A stretch of 64,000 bases of DNA from Zeus faber (lineage: Eukaryota > Chordata > Actinopteri > Zeiformes > Zeidae): the NCBI GenBank assembly GCA_960531495.1, contig OY482847.1, forward strand, positions 27,837,098 to 27,901,097, written 5' to 3'. The translations under genes were made by a program, and so were the position numbers. Positions 17,994-29,087 of this stretch are shown here, one piece after another (within the stretch, counting starts at the first letter, position 1; each line of letters starts with the position of its first letter). The notes below the pieces were generated by a model. That model was not told the origin of the DNA and did no database searches. It worked only from the letters and a program-made list of their open reading frames with translations.

Positions 17994-19943
17994 ACGAGAG
18001 TTCTTACTGTGCCTTAAGCTGTCTCCAGACAGCGGCACTGAATAAAGCTGAAAGCTCCTTTAAACCAACAAAGTCTCAACTCGGCCGTGACAGGCTGTGA
18101 TTGGGCCACTAGGGCACCCGTCATCAGGCCCGACCCCAGAATATATACGGTGGGACCTTGATTAACGAGTGCACTAACATACGAGTTTTCCGAGTTACGA
18201 GCCGTCGTTCCGTCCATTTTTTGTATTGATTTGCGAGCAAAAATGTGAGTTACGAGGAGCGAGCTTCAGGTGCCGCCGCTGGTTGGCGTGGAGAGCGAAT
18301 GCGGCAGCATCCCGCGTCTCACTCCTTCACTTCACGTGGTTACCTGAGCGTGGAAGCATCGCTTTTGTGTTTTGTGCTCGCGTTTTGTGCTTTTTGTGCA
18401 GTTATTTTGACAATTGTTTTTTTCTAACCCTAACCCTAAGAAAGTAAGTGCTGAGAAGAAGAAGCAGAGGATGTCGATTGAATTAAAGCAAGAAATCATT
18501 TATTTATGTTTTATTATGTTTTTATACAATATTTGTTATTTATAAATACATTTTTCTTATTTAAAAACACGCAACAAAAAAAAATTGGGGTGTTTTTTTT
18601 GGAGGCTGCAACGGATTAATGGGATTTCAATTCATTTCAATGGGGAAAATTGATTTGCTGTACGAGCAGATTGAATTACGAGCTCTGTCACGGAACTAAT
18701 TAAACTCGTAAGTCAAAGTACCACTGTACTTGGTCACCGCCTGTCATACGTCTTCTGACATATTATTATTCAGCTCTTGAGCGATCTGGTCAGTCGAGGC
18801 CACCGATAAGAACTGTCGTTCTTCATTCGTAAAACGAGGGTTGTAACACAACCCAAACGTTTTACTTCATTACAAACTCGAGTTCTCACTATGCCATACT
18901 CTATATCTCGCGGTCAGTAAAGGTTGAGGGGGGAGTTGTATCCCATGCAAGCTCAAAGGCACAGGCATCGAACCCAGTTAGTCAATTCTAAGGACCAACT
19001 GGGAGATGTGACCTCAAACCCCAATCCCAGCATATAAGAATCGATCCATAGGGTGCGGAGGTGAATTATCCTCATGGGTGGGGATTCCGCCTACTGCTGA
19101 GCTTATATCACCTGACCGTAACCACTTTCAACCACCTAGCGTAACTCTGTACGCGTGCTCACACCTGGCAGCTATCAAAACAGCATGTGCCAGTGCTGAC
19201 GTGACGACATGTCACCAAGCAGTGCTGCTGGACAGACAGTGTGGCCAGATCTCCCACACGTTTACATGAGACAAGTGCCAGAAGGAGTGCCGACTTTACG
19301 ACAGCATCGCAACCTCACCTCCTGGAAGGGTCCGAATGGGGGTCTTGTTAAGGCATTTAACACCAAAACCCCGATCCCATTTTGCAGTCAGTGGCCGTGT
19401 ACGCAGGCGGTGCCTTGCATAAACCCTGGATGCCAAAATGTGACTGCCTGGTGACTTACCATCCGCTCCATTATGAAAGGCCGATATAGCGTCCAGGTAC
19501 ACCAGCGGCACGAAGCTCCCCTCCGTAGTGGCTCAGGTCCTCCATGCCTTTCTACCCCTCACCACCGGAGCTTGTGGCGGCGGAAAGGATTCATGTTCCG
19601 GCCCCTCATCCCATCAGCAGGGGGAGGCTGGGACATCTCCTCGGCCAGAGCCGGTCCACTCTGGGCCCGCAGCGCACTTGGGGGCCGTCTGGTTCCCGAC
19701 TGCTCCCGCGATGAACCGGGTTTCTGCCTGGGCTCGCAACGCTTTCCTGGTGGAAAGGCCCCACGGACGGTTTGTGAGTAGCCCCTTGTGCCTCCAGGCG
19801 GGCCTGATGATGGGTGCCCTAGTGGCCCAATCACAACCTGTCAGGGCCAAGTGGAGACTTGGAGGTTGGTTAAAAAGGGGCTTTCAGCTTTATTCGGTGG
19901 AGCTGTCTGGATTCAGCTGAAAGCATACTAAGAACTCGAGTTC
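17994..19943. mobile_element. inverted-repeat retroelement-like unit (possible DIRS-type or foldback remnant)
   Basis: Sequence at 17994-18133 (GAGAGTTCTTACTGTGCC, then GACAGCGGCACTGAATAAAG, CTGTGATTGGGCCACTAGGG) recurs inverted at 19800-19943 (CCCTAGTGGCCCAATCACAA .. CTTTATTCGGTGGAGCTGTC .. AAGAACTCGAGTTC). A third, shorter match ACTCGAGTTCTCACTATGCC lies at about 18878-18897. Inverted terminal repeats plus an internal partial copy fit the layout of DIRS-type retrotransposons. I see no intact reverse transcriptase or tyrosine recombinase in the 1.1 kb between. The AATAAA-like GAATAAAG inside each arm also fits a retroelement terminus. Two separate insertions in opposite orientation are the alternative. 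Confidence 0.4.
18148..18726. mobile_element. Tigger/pogo-like non-autonomous DNA transposon with TA target duplication
   Basis: Left end CGGTGGGACCTTGATTAACG and right end (reverse complement) CAGTGGTACTTTGACTTACG match at 18 of 23 positions over the terminal repeat; both ends abut TA (18146-18147 and 18727-18728). Just inside, AEKKKQRMSIELKQEII at about 18445-18500 resembles the N-terminal DNA-binding helix of CENP-B/Tigger transposases; the rest is deleted. It sits inside the larger inverted-repeat unit, so it inserted later. Confidence 0.8.
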
Positions 19944-21040
19944 AAAATGAAGTAAAACTGCTTTACATATTGTGCATGTCAAACAGTGAGCTAAACCTGA
20001 ACTGGTGTTTTTGTGTCAGCCATGAAATAGCATTGTGTTTGCAGCCCTTTGGTATGTTGTTGAAGTCATAACCGTGATATTTCATAATTTCCCAACAACA
20101 TTTTACACTTTAAAACATTCCACAGTCATGATTTGCACGTAGAGGTGGTGCAATACCTTGTTTGAGGGGGGAAATCACATTCATTCAGAACCGGGTTTGA
20201 CCATTTTGACCAGGTTTGACCATGCATGTCCAGAATATCTGGGATGGGATGACCGTTAACCCATCCTACCACTGATTTGAAAACATGGAGAGAGGGTAGA
20301 GGGGGGGGGGGGGGCTCAGACTGGGTGGTAGGGGATATGTTTGGGCATGTCCTGAGAGCAGACCAGCTCCCACTCTGCCAAGGAAAGAACTCTGACCTGT
20401 CCATTCCTGCCTCACAGGACACTCTGAAGAAACAGGTAAGCTGATCTATTTATTTTTTCTTCTCCTTGGGGATGAAGCACCCTTCTTTCCTCTACAGTAC
20501 ATTGGCTTCCACATCAAACTCGTTTCATTTCATTAGGGTATTGGGTGTGGGGTGAGATGGCAGATGCCCACACAAGCGCAGACGTGGCCAGAATAGGAAC
20601 GTAAGAGTTTGCTCACAAAAATAAAGTCGACTTAGAAATTCCTTGGTTCAGTGGTGACTGTGCTTTTAATGTTCTATTTGATTATCATGTTCTATTTGTT
20701 TGCGCCGTGACTTGAACAGCGCTTCCATGTGTTTGTTTACAGTTGTATCACCGCATCACATGGCAGTGCAGCGCAATAACAATAAAGTGATCAGTGGCAA
20801 CAGCCTTCATTCATCTCGTCTATATGCTTTGTGGAGGTTGCAAGGTGGTGTAAACGTTGGGTTTTGGCTTTGGTATTCAGTGACAGCAGGGGACTAAATG
20901 TCCTTATTTTAAATTCAATTCAATTGTTATGTATTCATCATTTATTAATGTAATATTGTATTTATTTATTATCAGCCATTTATTAATTATTTTATTATAA
21001 TTTATTTATTTGTTAACCATTATTTTTTTTGATTCATTAT
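18727..21040. other. non-coding, partly element-derived DNA
   Basis: The part to about 19943 is the body of the inverted-repeat unit (moderately GC-rich, no gene recognised). From 19944 to 21040 I see only a G-run near 20303-20315 and AT-rich DNA (TTTATTAAT words) leading into a tetranucleotide repeat. Confidence 0.5.
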
Positions 21041-21230
21041 GTATGTAAGTATGTATGCATGTATGTATGTATGTATGTATGTATGTATGTATGTATGTAT
21101 GCATGTATGTATGTATGTATGTATGTATGTATGTATGTATGTATGTATGCATGTATGTATGTATGTATGTATGTATGTATGTATGTATGTATGTATGCAT
21201 GCATGTATGTATGTATGTATGTATGTGTAT
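21041..21230. repeat. (GTAT)n tetranucleotide repeat
   Basis: About 47 GTAT units with regularly interspersed GCAT variants, flanked by TTTG-rich sequence to about 21330. Confidence 0.95.
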
Positions 21231-21349
21231 TTATTAATTGTTTGTTTGTTTGTTTGTGTATTTGTTGATTTATTAATTTGTTTGTTTGTTATCCGTTATT
21301 TATTTGTTGGTTGTTTTTTATTTTTTAACTGTTGTTTATTTTGTAGAGC

Positions 21350-21660
21350 TCTTGACACAAGAATCGAGCGTGTGTGGGGGTGTGTGGTTGGCTGGGTTCT
21401 GGCCGTGTGGCGCCCCCTCCTGGTTACGCCCATGTCCCAGGGCCTCGACCGGCGCTCGGCGGGCGTCTGGCCCCCTGCGGCCCTGTGGTTTAGGTAGCAG
21501 GGTGGCGCGGCTGGCGCGTTTCGGGGCCCGGGTATAGTGGCCGCCATAGTGAATGCGACTTGAGGGTGGGGGCTTTTTGGTGGTGGGCGTGGCAGGTGTG
21601 AGGGGTGATGCTGGGGCTGACGCTTGCCCTGTCTGGGTGGTTGCTGTTGTCGTGTGATTT
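21350..21660. repeat. GC-rich dispersed-repeat-like block
   Basis: Abruptly GC-rich sequence with words such as CTCGGCGGGCGTCTGGCCCC, bounded by TTTG-rich DNA and a GT tract. It resembles GC-rich parts of fish retroelements in style. No motif or termini identified. Confidence 0.3.
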
Positions 21661-21663
21661 TAG

Positions 21664-21725
<62 letters not shown>
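21664..21725. repeat. (GT)n microsatellite
   Basis: About 30 GT units. Confidence 0.97.
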
Positions 21726-21728
<3 letters not shown>

Positions 21729-22055
21729 ATGCTTGGATGGTGCTGGTGGTGTGCTGTGTGTCACGGGTGTGTTTTGCGTATGCACATGAGGTCGAGCCTC
21801 TCTGCACACTTCATGCTGATGTCTGCCAGTAGATGGTGTTCTGGGCCACACTTACATTTGTAAAGCAAATTCATATCATAACCAGGGTTGATGTGTGTCA
21901 TCAGAGAGCAGTCACATGGATGTATATATTCCAGTTTACAGTTGAAAAAACATGTTGTACTTCACAGTGGGGGTCTACCACTCAATACTATTTCAATAAT
22001 TAGGTAAATAACTTTGAATAGTAAAAATATGAGATAAAATGAAATAAAAATGCTC

Positions 22056-22105
<50 letters not shown>

Positions 22106-22753
22106 AGATATATTGAATATCTAGGATGCATATTTTTCATTTGCGAATTGGTGTCTCCACTTCACCAACCAGCAGATGTCAGTATTTTGTCAGGAAGGCC
22201 CATAGGGCCTTCAGAAGAACATGTAGCACCTTGAATACATAAACGATTAAAAAACACAAATTAATTTCACATGAGGCCTCATAAGTGTGTTACAAACAAA
22301 TCCAACAAAAGTTGTTGAAAACGGCAGAATATATATTTCTAAGTCTGTTAAATATCACCTTGTTTTGAATTACCCCTATTGGGGGTGAATTTAGGACGAG
22401 GAAAAAAATAAAATATTATCTTTGTATTTAATATGCTGCTCGTTGCCTCCACAATATGATTTCCTTTGGGTCCTAATTATAGGCCTGTTACAAAGCAATC
22501 TTCAATGGGATCGAGAGGACAATCGCACACCATGTTCCTTGTTGAGGACAGCAGAATGACAGAGTAAACAAGCACTCTTTTAACATGTGGTTAATTTACA
22601 TGCGGCGCATCAACATCATTATACACCTTCTGGCAAGCTGTGTGCATGCGTCGGTGGGTGTGGCTGTGGGCTTGTGTAGTGAATGGAGACTACAGATACA
22701 ATGACAACTTGGCTCAAAACCTTTCTGTCTCCGTTGTCACTAGCAGCCTGTAG

Positions 22754-22786
<33 letters not shown>

Positions 22787-23480
22787 ACGTGTGCGCGTGT
22801 TGAAAAGAGAGCCGAGTATGGAGGGGGGGTCACTTTCACTTGTTCCAACAGGATACAAAGGCAAAGAGAGTACAGAGATATTTTCCCTTAACCCATTTGA
22901 ACTCTAATTGTATTACTTTGTGCTGTGAGTTCTGATTCCTTATGTCTGAATATCTGATTTTATGTTAGTGTGTGTGTGCGTGTGTGCGTGCGTGCGTGCG
23001 TGTGTGACCGTATGCTTCATTGTTCCCCTCATGTCGTGGAGAAATTTACAGAGTGTGTAAATGACAAAAAACGAAATGACATTACTGGCACATGGCAGCA
23101 ACAGCGATCCCAACTTCAAATGTTGCAGGCAGGAAAAACAAGTAAAACAAGGGGAACTGGCTTTCTCTCTTCTCACCGTGACAAAGGGAAAAGTCAACAG
23201 CTGTTATGCAATGGACTACTCCTTGTCATTTCGCCCTACGCGCGTGCCCGTAAATTTAACATCTTATCTGTCGCTTATCCTCTTTTCCCTTATTGGACAT
23301 CGTTCCTCGCTTTCACGACGGTCCGGGCCCGTGTGCTTTATGTACTTCAACTTGCTAAATGCCAGCACCCTGCCCTCTGAGAGGAGCGCTCAGTGTTCAA
23401 GGTTCAGGTAGATAAGGAGAGCTGAGTGGCTGACGCAGAGCCCGTGTCTGGTTGCCAGAGGCTCGTATCAGATTACCGTC
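21726..23480. other. intergenic DNA upstream of the rnf128-like gene
   Basis: Holds (ATT)n at about 22056-22104, (GT)n at about 22757-22785 and (GTGC)n-like sequence at about 22968-23005. Nothing gene-like is recognised. Confidence 0.6.
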
Positions 23481-23660
23481 GACGGCAGCTCGGGTGAAAC
23501 TCAAGCAGTTACTCAGATACCTGTGGCTCAAACAACCAGAAACTAGAGCTAACGGAGGACGGGACTGCACCTTTTCCCCTCAAAGAGAGACTCGGAACGA
23601 GAACGATTCCTGTGGTTGTACTAGGGGAGCGGGGGGAGGGGTCGGGGAATAAACATCGCC

Positions 23661-24767
23661 ATGGATCCAAAGGTAGGGCAGTATCTTCTGTTTTTTGGAT
23701 TTTTGTCCGGGCTTGTTCGCTGTTCGACGGCGATGGTGTTCTGGTCGGCCGTGGTGGAGCTGAGCTACAAAGACAGCCAGAACATTTCCGTGAGGCAGAG
23801 TTGTGAGTGCGGAGTGTACGGCCGCCACTCTCTCTTGGAAAGCACCTGGGGTGTTGTTACTCTTCCTATCCTGGACCCTAAAGGCTGTAGCCAGGAGCCC
23901 GTGTACAGCCGCAATACCAGCGTACCCCCCTGGATAGCCCTAATAAAGAGGGGCAACTGCACCTTCAGCGAGAAGATCAATGCTGCCAAGCACCGCGGGG
24001 CCGCAGCTGTGGTGGTGTACAATACGGATGGCACCGGGAACAGCACCACTCACATGACGCACTCAGAAGCCCAAGACATTGTGGCTATCATGGTCGGCAA
24101 CACGCTGGGCACGTACATCGCCAACTTGGTAAAGAGCGGACTGGAGGTCAACATGGTCATCAAGGTCGGCAGCCCCCACGGCCCCTGGATGGACACCTAC
24201 TGGCTGTACTTCCTCTCCATCGCTTTCTTCATCGTGACGGCGGCCTCCATCGCCTACTTCGTCTTCATCTCCGCCCACCGACTGCACAACCTGCGCGTTC
24301 ACAGGCAGGCCGAGAGGAGGCTGAAGTCGAAGGCCAAGAAGGCCATCGGTCAGCTGGAGGTGCGCACGCTGAAGAGGGGGGATGAGGAGACCGGCTCCGA
24401 CGACCAGACCTGCGCCGTGTGCATCGAGTCCTACAAAACGGGGGACGTGGTGACGGTGCTGACGTGCGGACACATCTTCCACAAGGCGTGCATCGAGCCC
24501 TGGCTGCTGGACAAGAGGACCTGCCCCATGTGCAAGTGTGACATTCTGAAGGCCCTGGGGGTCGAGGAGGAGAACGACAAGGGCAGTTCCTCGCCGCCGG
24601 CACCAGATGTCACTGTGATCACGGTGTCGGGGGAGGAGACGCTGTACGAGGTCCCGCTGACCGAGCCGCGCGGCCCCGAGCCGCGGGAGTGTCCGCATCC
24701 GCGTCACTATGACAACAAGGCGTTTGAGCGAGACGCGGAGGCCGCGGGGGGCGGCCCCGTGGCCTGA
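23661..24767 (+). CDS. rnf128: RNF128/GRAIL-family transmembrane E3 ubiquitin ligase, intronless
   Basis: PA-TM-RING ubiquitin ligase of endosomal membranes; the mammalian relative GRAIL (RNF128) acts in T-cell anergy. The 368-residue frame is uninterrupted. Hydrophobic signal segment at about residues 8-24; luminal PA domain at about 60-170 (WIALIKRGNCTF, VAIMVGN; N-glycosylation sequons at 41, 85 and 127); transmembrane helix at about 180-204; juxtamembrane KSKAKKAIGQLEVRTLKRGD, very like GRAIL; RING-H2 with C251, C254, C269, H271, H274, C277, C288, C291; then CKCDILKALG as in GRAIL. Start context GCCATGG is strong. RNF128 in mammals is multi-exonic, whereas RNF133 and RNF148 are intronless retrocopies. 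This intact one-exon frame therefore may be a retrogene or a fish lineage copy. Exact orthology (rnf128a, rnf128b or RNF148-like) is uncertain; family assignment is firm. Confidence 0.93.
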   Translation: MDPKVGQYLLFFGFLSGLVRCSTAMVFWSAVVELSYKDSQNISVRQSCECGVYGRHSLLESTWGVVTLPILDPKGCSQEPVYSRNTSVPPWIALIKRGNCTFSEKINAAKHRGAAAVVVYNTDGTGNSTTHMTHSEAQDIVAIMVGNTLGTYIANLVKSGLEVNMVIKVGSPHGPWMDTYWLYFLSIAFFIVTAASIAYFVFISAHRLHNLRVHRQAERRLKSKAKKAIGQLEVRTLKRGDEETGSDDQTCAVCIESYKTGDVVTVLTCGHIFHKACIEPWLLDKRTCPMCKCDILKALGVEEENDKGSSSPPAPDVTVITVSGEETLYEVPLTEPRGPEPRECPHPRHYDNKAFERDAEAAGGGPVA

Positions 24768-26296
24768 CGAGCTCGAGGAGAGAGCAGAATCAAGTTTGTC
24801 AAAATAAATAAATAAATAAAAATCCTGTTTTCATTGCAGGGATTGTGTAAAATTTCAGAATAGCCTCAAGGATGTTGATTGGTTATGATTTTTGCATTTG
24901 AACTGCTGTCGCACCGTTAGTTATGGTTTCCAGGTTGAACGTTATTACTTTATGAACCAGTCTTCCATTGTAGACGTTCTCCTCAAATTGTCAATCAAAA
25001 CACCAGAATCCATATGGTATGTGATATATAATATACAGTATATGGTTAAACCAGAACAGATCTAATGTAAACTGATCTCCCTTGCAGGCTCCTCACTCGT
25101 ATATTCATTTTGAGCGCCCGCATAGATCCGGTCGAGGAGGAAGGGCCTCGGAGCGTTTGAATGTTTAGACACGGAGCAAATGTACACAAACTCATCGACA
25201 TAAGAGGACACTGCCCCCTCTCTTTTGGTGTGAGACGAATGAGACGGCGACGTAGCAGACAATAGAATCTCCCTCTGTTTCAAAATGGAATTTGTGTTCT
25301 CTTGTATTTCTTTCTTCAGGTTTATTTTTTTCTCAGGTTACATTTGCAAACACACCCTGTTAGACGGTGCACATTCCACTGGAAGGCATCTGTGCCCCGC
25401 CAGGGGAGCTTTTGTTAAGTTTTAATGGAATGGTTGATATGAGTACGAAGTGGTTAACGCTACCGGTGCATGACTGGTGTTTATGATTGGTAAATGTTAT
25501 TGGTGTCAGGTTGAGGGGGGAGATTTGACACTATTCAGTAGGGAAGCTCAGTCTGTGGCAGTTCAATATGTGTTTAATCAAATGAAGAGGAGAAATCAAC
25601 AGGACGTTGAATGTTGTCGACAGGTGGAAATTGCCTTTATTATTTTTCAGCGCTGCTGTTGTCAATCAGATCAATAAGATATTGAGATGCCGGCACATGA
25701 AGAAATGATGTTCCATGAGTAGCGAAGAAAGATTTCTGACATAAATAATCACCCTGAAGTGTCTATATTCGTGTCTGTATATTATTCTTCTGCCTTGCAA
25801 GTCTTCCAATCTGCTCATGAATTCCTCCCTCCTCGCTCAGGTCTACCACAAAAAAAGAAAAAAAGAAAAACAGCTCTGTGAGTAATGCTGTTCCTTAAAA
25901 TGTATGTAAACTCTCTGTGAATTGATCAAGCAAAGGAATCATTTCTTTTTTCTTTTCCATGTTTGTCGGTGACTATGAACTGATTATGGTGTCCAATAAA
26001 AACAACATATTTTTCTATGTAAAATCATTCTCTCTTATCTGTGTTAACAGATACCACAAGCCCTGAATTCTATCAAAATGTATTTTCTCTAAAAAAAAAG
26101 TCTTGACTTCTGTATGGAAATCACCTTGACGCAAATGAGATCACAATAAAACCCCTCAAAATGAGGTTAACTAAATATCCACACAGGCTTGTGAACATTT
26201 TTGTGCGGTAGCGTGAGCGTGTTTTTGCATCTGTCTGTGTGCTCCTCGTAGTTTGTGAGAAGGCGAATGGAAGCGAAATGAAAGTTTGTTGTGTAC
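24768..26296. other. rnf128-like 3' flank
   Basis: An A-rich (AAAT)n tract with AATAAA signals starts about 30 nt after the stop (24799-24822), and could be either a polyadenylation region or the trace of a retrocopy poly(A) tail. Further AATAAA words occur near 25995 and 26144. No other gene seen. Confidence 0.5.
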
Positions 26297-26919
26297 CTGC
26301 GGAGTTGGACCGATGGCAGTAACCTCTGGACGGGCGGAGTCATTCCTCTCAGTTGGCTGGCGATAGGACCTGGCAACACAGCCAAAACATATCTGATATT
26401 TGTCTAATTATTAACTATGTTAACACCCAATTTGATTGTTATGTCAACACTATGCATTGGAGGAACGCGGAGGAACGCTGAGGAAAATATGTTCATATAG
26501 TGAGGGTATTTACTGTCCCAAAAAAGCCAAACACGAGGCTGACCCTGAAGATATTTTATGGTCCAACAAGTGTGAACGTGCTGGTGTTTGCAGTGTCATC
26601 AGACAACCTCACTTTTTTGGTTCTCATCCAGTTTTAGTGTTTTTATCCTATTGTCCAATGTGGGTTTTCAGTAAGTAATTAATATTTTTTTTTGGTCCAT
26701 CTGCTGAAGGAACAAAGGATTTTATATTTTCCTTTTTTTTTAATGTTCGACATTTTCCCGTTATGGCAAGAACACCTGCTTTTGAGGGAATTCATACTGG
26801 AATACACAGAAAATAATCTGAAATATGTGAACAAATTATCCAAAACAACAAACACACTGCTAAACTGTTGAAGTAATTGAATCACTGGTAAAAAAAAAAT
26901 ACCGCTGCAATAATGTTAC

Positions 26920-27233
26920 CAGTGGTGTCGTTAGGGCTGGGCGTTAGCGGCAGCCCCAAATGTTTTATGAATAGCCCCAATCTAAAATAGCCCCGTAGGG
27001 CCGGCTCTGCCCCCGATCGCTCCCTCTTTGACGGCATCCACTGTGCCCACAGCCCGCGATGGGGTGCCCATGATCGATGTGCCAAAACAGTGTGTTTTTA
27101 CTTTAGAAGTAGGTTATTTTATTGTACTCCATTTCCTTATGGAACAAAACAAGCCCTCCCCCAGTCAACGGTTTGCCTGTAGAGCCTGCGTGGGCTAAGC
27201 CCTTGATGTCTATGCATCCTAGCAACGTCCCTG
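26920..27233. mobile_element. short hAT-like element candidate
   Basis: Begins CAGTGGTGTCGTTAGG and ends CTAGCAACGTCCCTG (reverse complement CAGGGACGTTGCTAG), a loose terminal inverted repeat with indels. I see no target duplication. Internal sequence at about 27081-27155 is shared, inverted, with 32033-32118. Confidence 0.4.
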
Positions 27234-28123
27234 GACTGTATGTCTCTGGTATGAAAGAGCTCTGAAAATGAACACTAATGAGTTCACAACAACGACAGCG
27301 ACACAACAACAAGGAAGCCAAAGAATAGCCGTCGCCCAAATGCCAGGTGCGTCAGTCACAAAAACTGCAGAATTATTCAATGTGCCAAGGGTGACACAAA
27401 TACAATAGCAAATTGGGAAAATGCCTCAAACGTTCAGTCTGTAAAAATTCCATTGAATTGACACCTCTGTGACTCAGTTGTGGGCTTCACAAAGCTGGAA
27501 TTTATGGCAGGGCTGCCATTCAGAAACCATTTGTATCCAAGGTCAACGCACAAACACGCATCACCTGAGCAACGGAAAAAAAGGTTATAAGGTCTGATGA
27601 GCCATCTTACATCTGATGTCCAACATTCTAAAGGCAATCACATGAAGAAAGGCAAAGAAAGCCTCCAACCCCCAATGTCTGTGGCTAACTGTTCAAAATG
27701 GTGAGGGATTGGTAATGGTACGGGCAGTCGTCTTGTGGGAGTGTTAATTGCCAAACAATTGCTCCACGCCGGAGACCAAAAGGTAATTTTCACAAGACCA
27801 AATACACTCAGTATTACTCTGGTGTTCCCTTGGGACGTTCCCACAGGTTTCATTAACTCCAGGATGCCGCCAACTTCCTACCACGGCCTCCACAATCATC
27901 TGAACTTCATTGAACCCTCATGGGAAGTGTAAAAAGTATGTTTTCTACTTCCTTCGAACCCTCGAAGAAGGAGAGGACATATTGCTGATGATGTTCCAGT
28001 GACTTGCTCAGTTTCATGAAGCTAAGTGTGGCAGTTTTGCCTACCACGCGCCACGTAAGTGGTGTTTTGAGGGACCTCCGGCACAGACGCACAGGAGACA
28101 GGGTTGTAGACACACCGGTTTAT
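27234..28123. other. intergenic DNA, no gene recognised
   Basis: Unique-looking sequence. The + frame near 27860-27930 ends in LNFIEPSWEV, weakly reminiscent of the LNPIEHLWxV motif of Tc1 transposases, but upstream support is lacking. Confidence 0.4.
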
Positions 28124-28350
28124 TGTAGAGAGTGGGCTAGTTGGAAAAAGCCCAGAAGCAGATAGACATGTGTCTTGACGGGGCTCCTTTGTCGTGTGAG
28201 TGTGGGGATGGGGGTTTTACCTGTTGCTCGTTAGACCAACCAACCAGCAACAGGGATGCAGCCACTGTGATCCTGGATCCACCAATGACCTAGACCCAGG
28301 TCAGGTGTGGCTGCTCAAACCACACCATCCCCACACCATCCCCACACCAC
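28124..28350 (+). repeat. dispersed repeat, copy 1 (direct copy at 51909-52122)
   Basis: TGTAGAGAGTGGGCTAG, then GATGGGGGTTTTACCTGTTG, CTCGTTAGACCAACCAACCA and CTAGACCCAGGTCAGG, ending in CACACCATCCCCACACCA repeats. The same order of words, same orientation, recurs at 51909-52122 with about 85-90% identity by eye. Confidence 0.85.
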
Positions 28351-28552
28351 TCTAAGACTCTTGATATTGAATTTATATGCATATACTATATACTGTATAT
28401 CTATATACAGATTTGATAATGTCAAATTCCCAACGATCATCATGAGGATACATTTAACCCCAAAAATGAGGGATAGAGACACCAGACTGAGTACAGGAAA
28501 CAGGAAAATACACCTGCGAGACGACAGGGTCGCGCAGATGACTCATCCCTCA

Positions 28553-28892
28553 AGCTGTTTCTCAATACCAAGTACGCAAAGACCGGACTTGCGGACTTGG
28601 TAGTTCAGACTTGGCAAGTTCGACTCGGGAGTACAGACTCCCGGGGACGGGAGGACGCAGGACGGCCATTCTGCGAAATGAATTCTGGGATACTTGGCTG
28701 TCCCAAGTCCACACAAGTCACCACCGATGCATCCTCGGTAAAATGGGCGGAGCAAGTCCACATCCGGGCATTTGGACTGGACTTGGCTTGATGCGTACTT
28801 TGAATTGGAACAGCACTTGGGCTGCGACTGATGACGTTTCACAAGTCCACAAGAACACAAGTACAGACAAGAACGCAGATTGAGAAAGGGCC
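28553..28892. mobile_element. PIF/Harbinger-type MITE with TCA target duplication
   Basis: 340-bp element. Left end AGCTGTTTCTCAAT, right end ATTGAGAAAGGGCC; the inverted ends share TTTCTCAAT exactly. Trinucleotide TCA flanks both ends (28550-28552 and 28893-28895), as expected of Harbinger insertions. The interior is rich in CAAGTCCACA/ACTTG motifs and has no coding capacity. Confidence 0.75.
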
Positions 28893-29049
28893 TCAGTTTC
28901 CTCCCCAGGCTCCGCTGCCACTGTGGGGATGGGAGCAAATAAAAATATGGCAGCTTATTAGCAGTAGACAGCACAGCAGCGTGACCCCTTCCCCTGTCTC
29001 TCATAACTCGCCCCCTAAAATTGTAGAATTTGCCACCTCAAATCCAGGA

Positions 29050-29087
<38 letters not shown>

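Noticed and set aside
18424..18439. CTAACCCTAACCCTAA telomere-like motif
   Set aside because: Only two and a half units, inside a transposon; not a telomeric array.
24063..24707. 214-codon frame antisense to the rnf128-like gene
   Set aside because: Shadow of a GC-rich coding exon; no family resemblance.
27600..27935. Possible Tc1-like transposase remnant ending LNFIEPSWEV
   Set aside because: Only a few residues resemble the LNPIEHLW motif and no catalytic aspartate context or terminal repeats were found.
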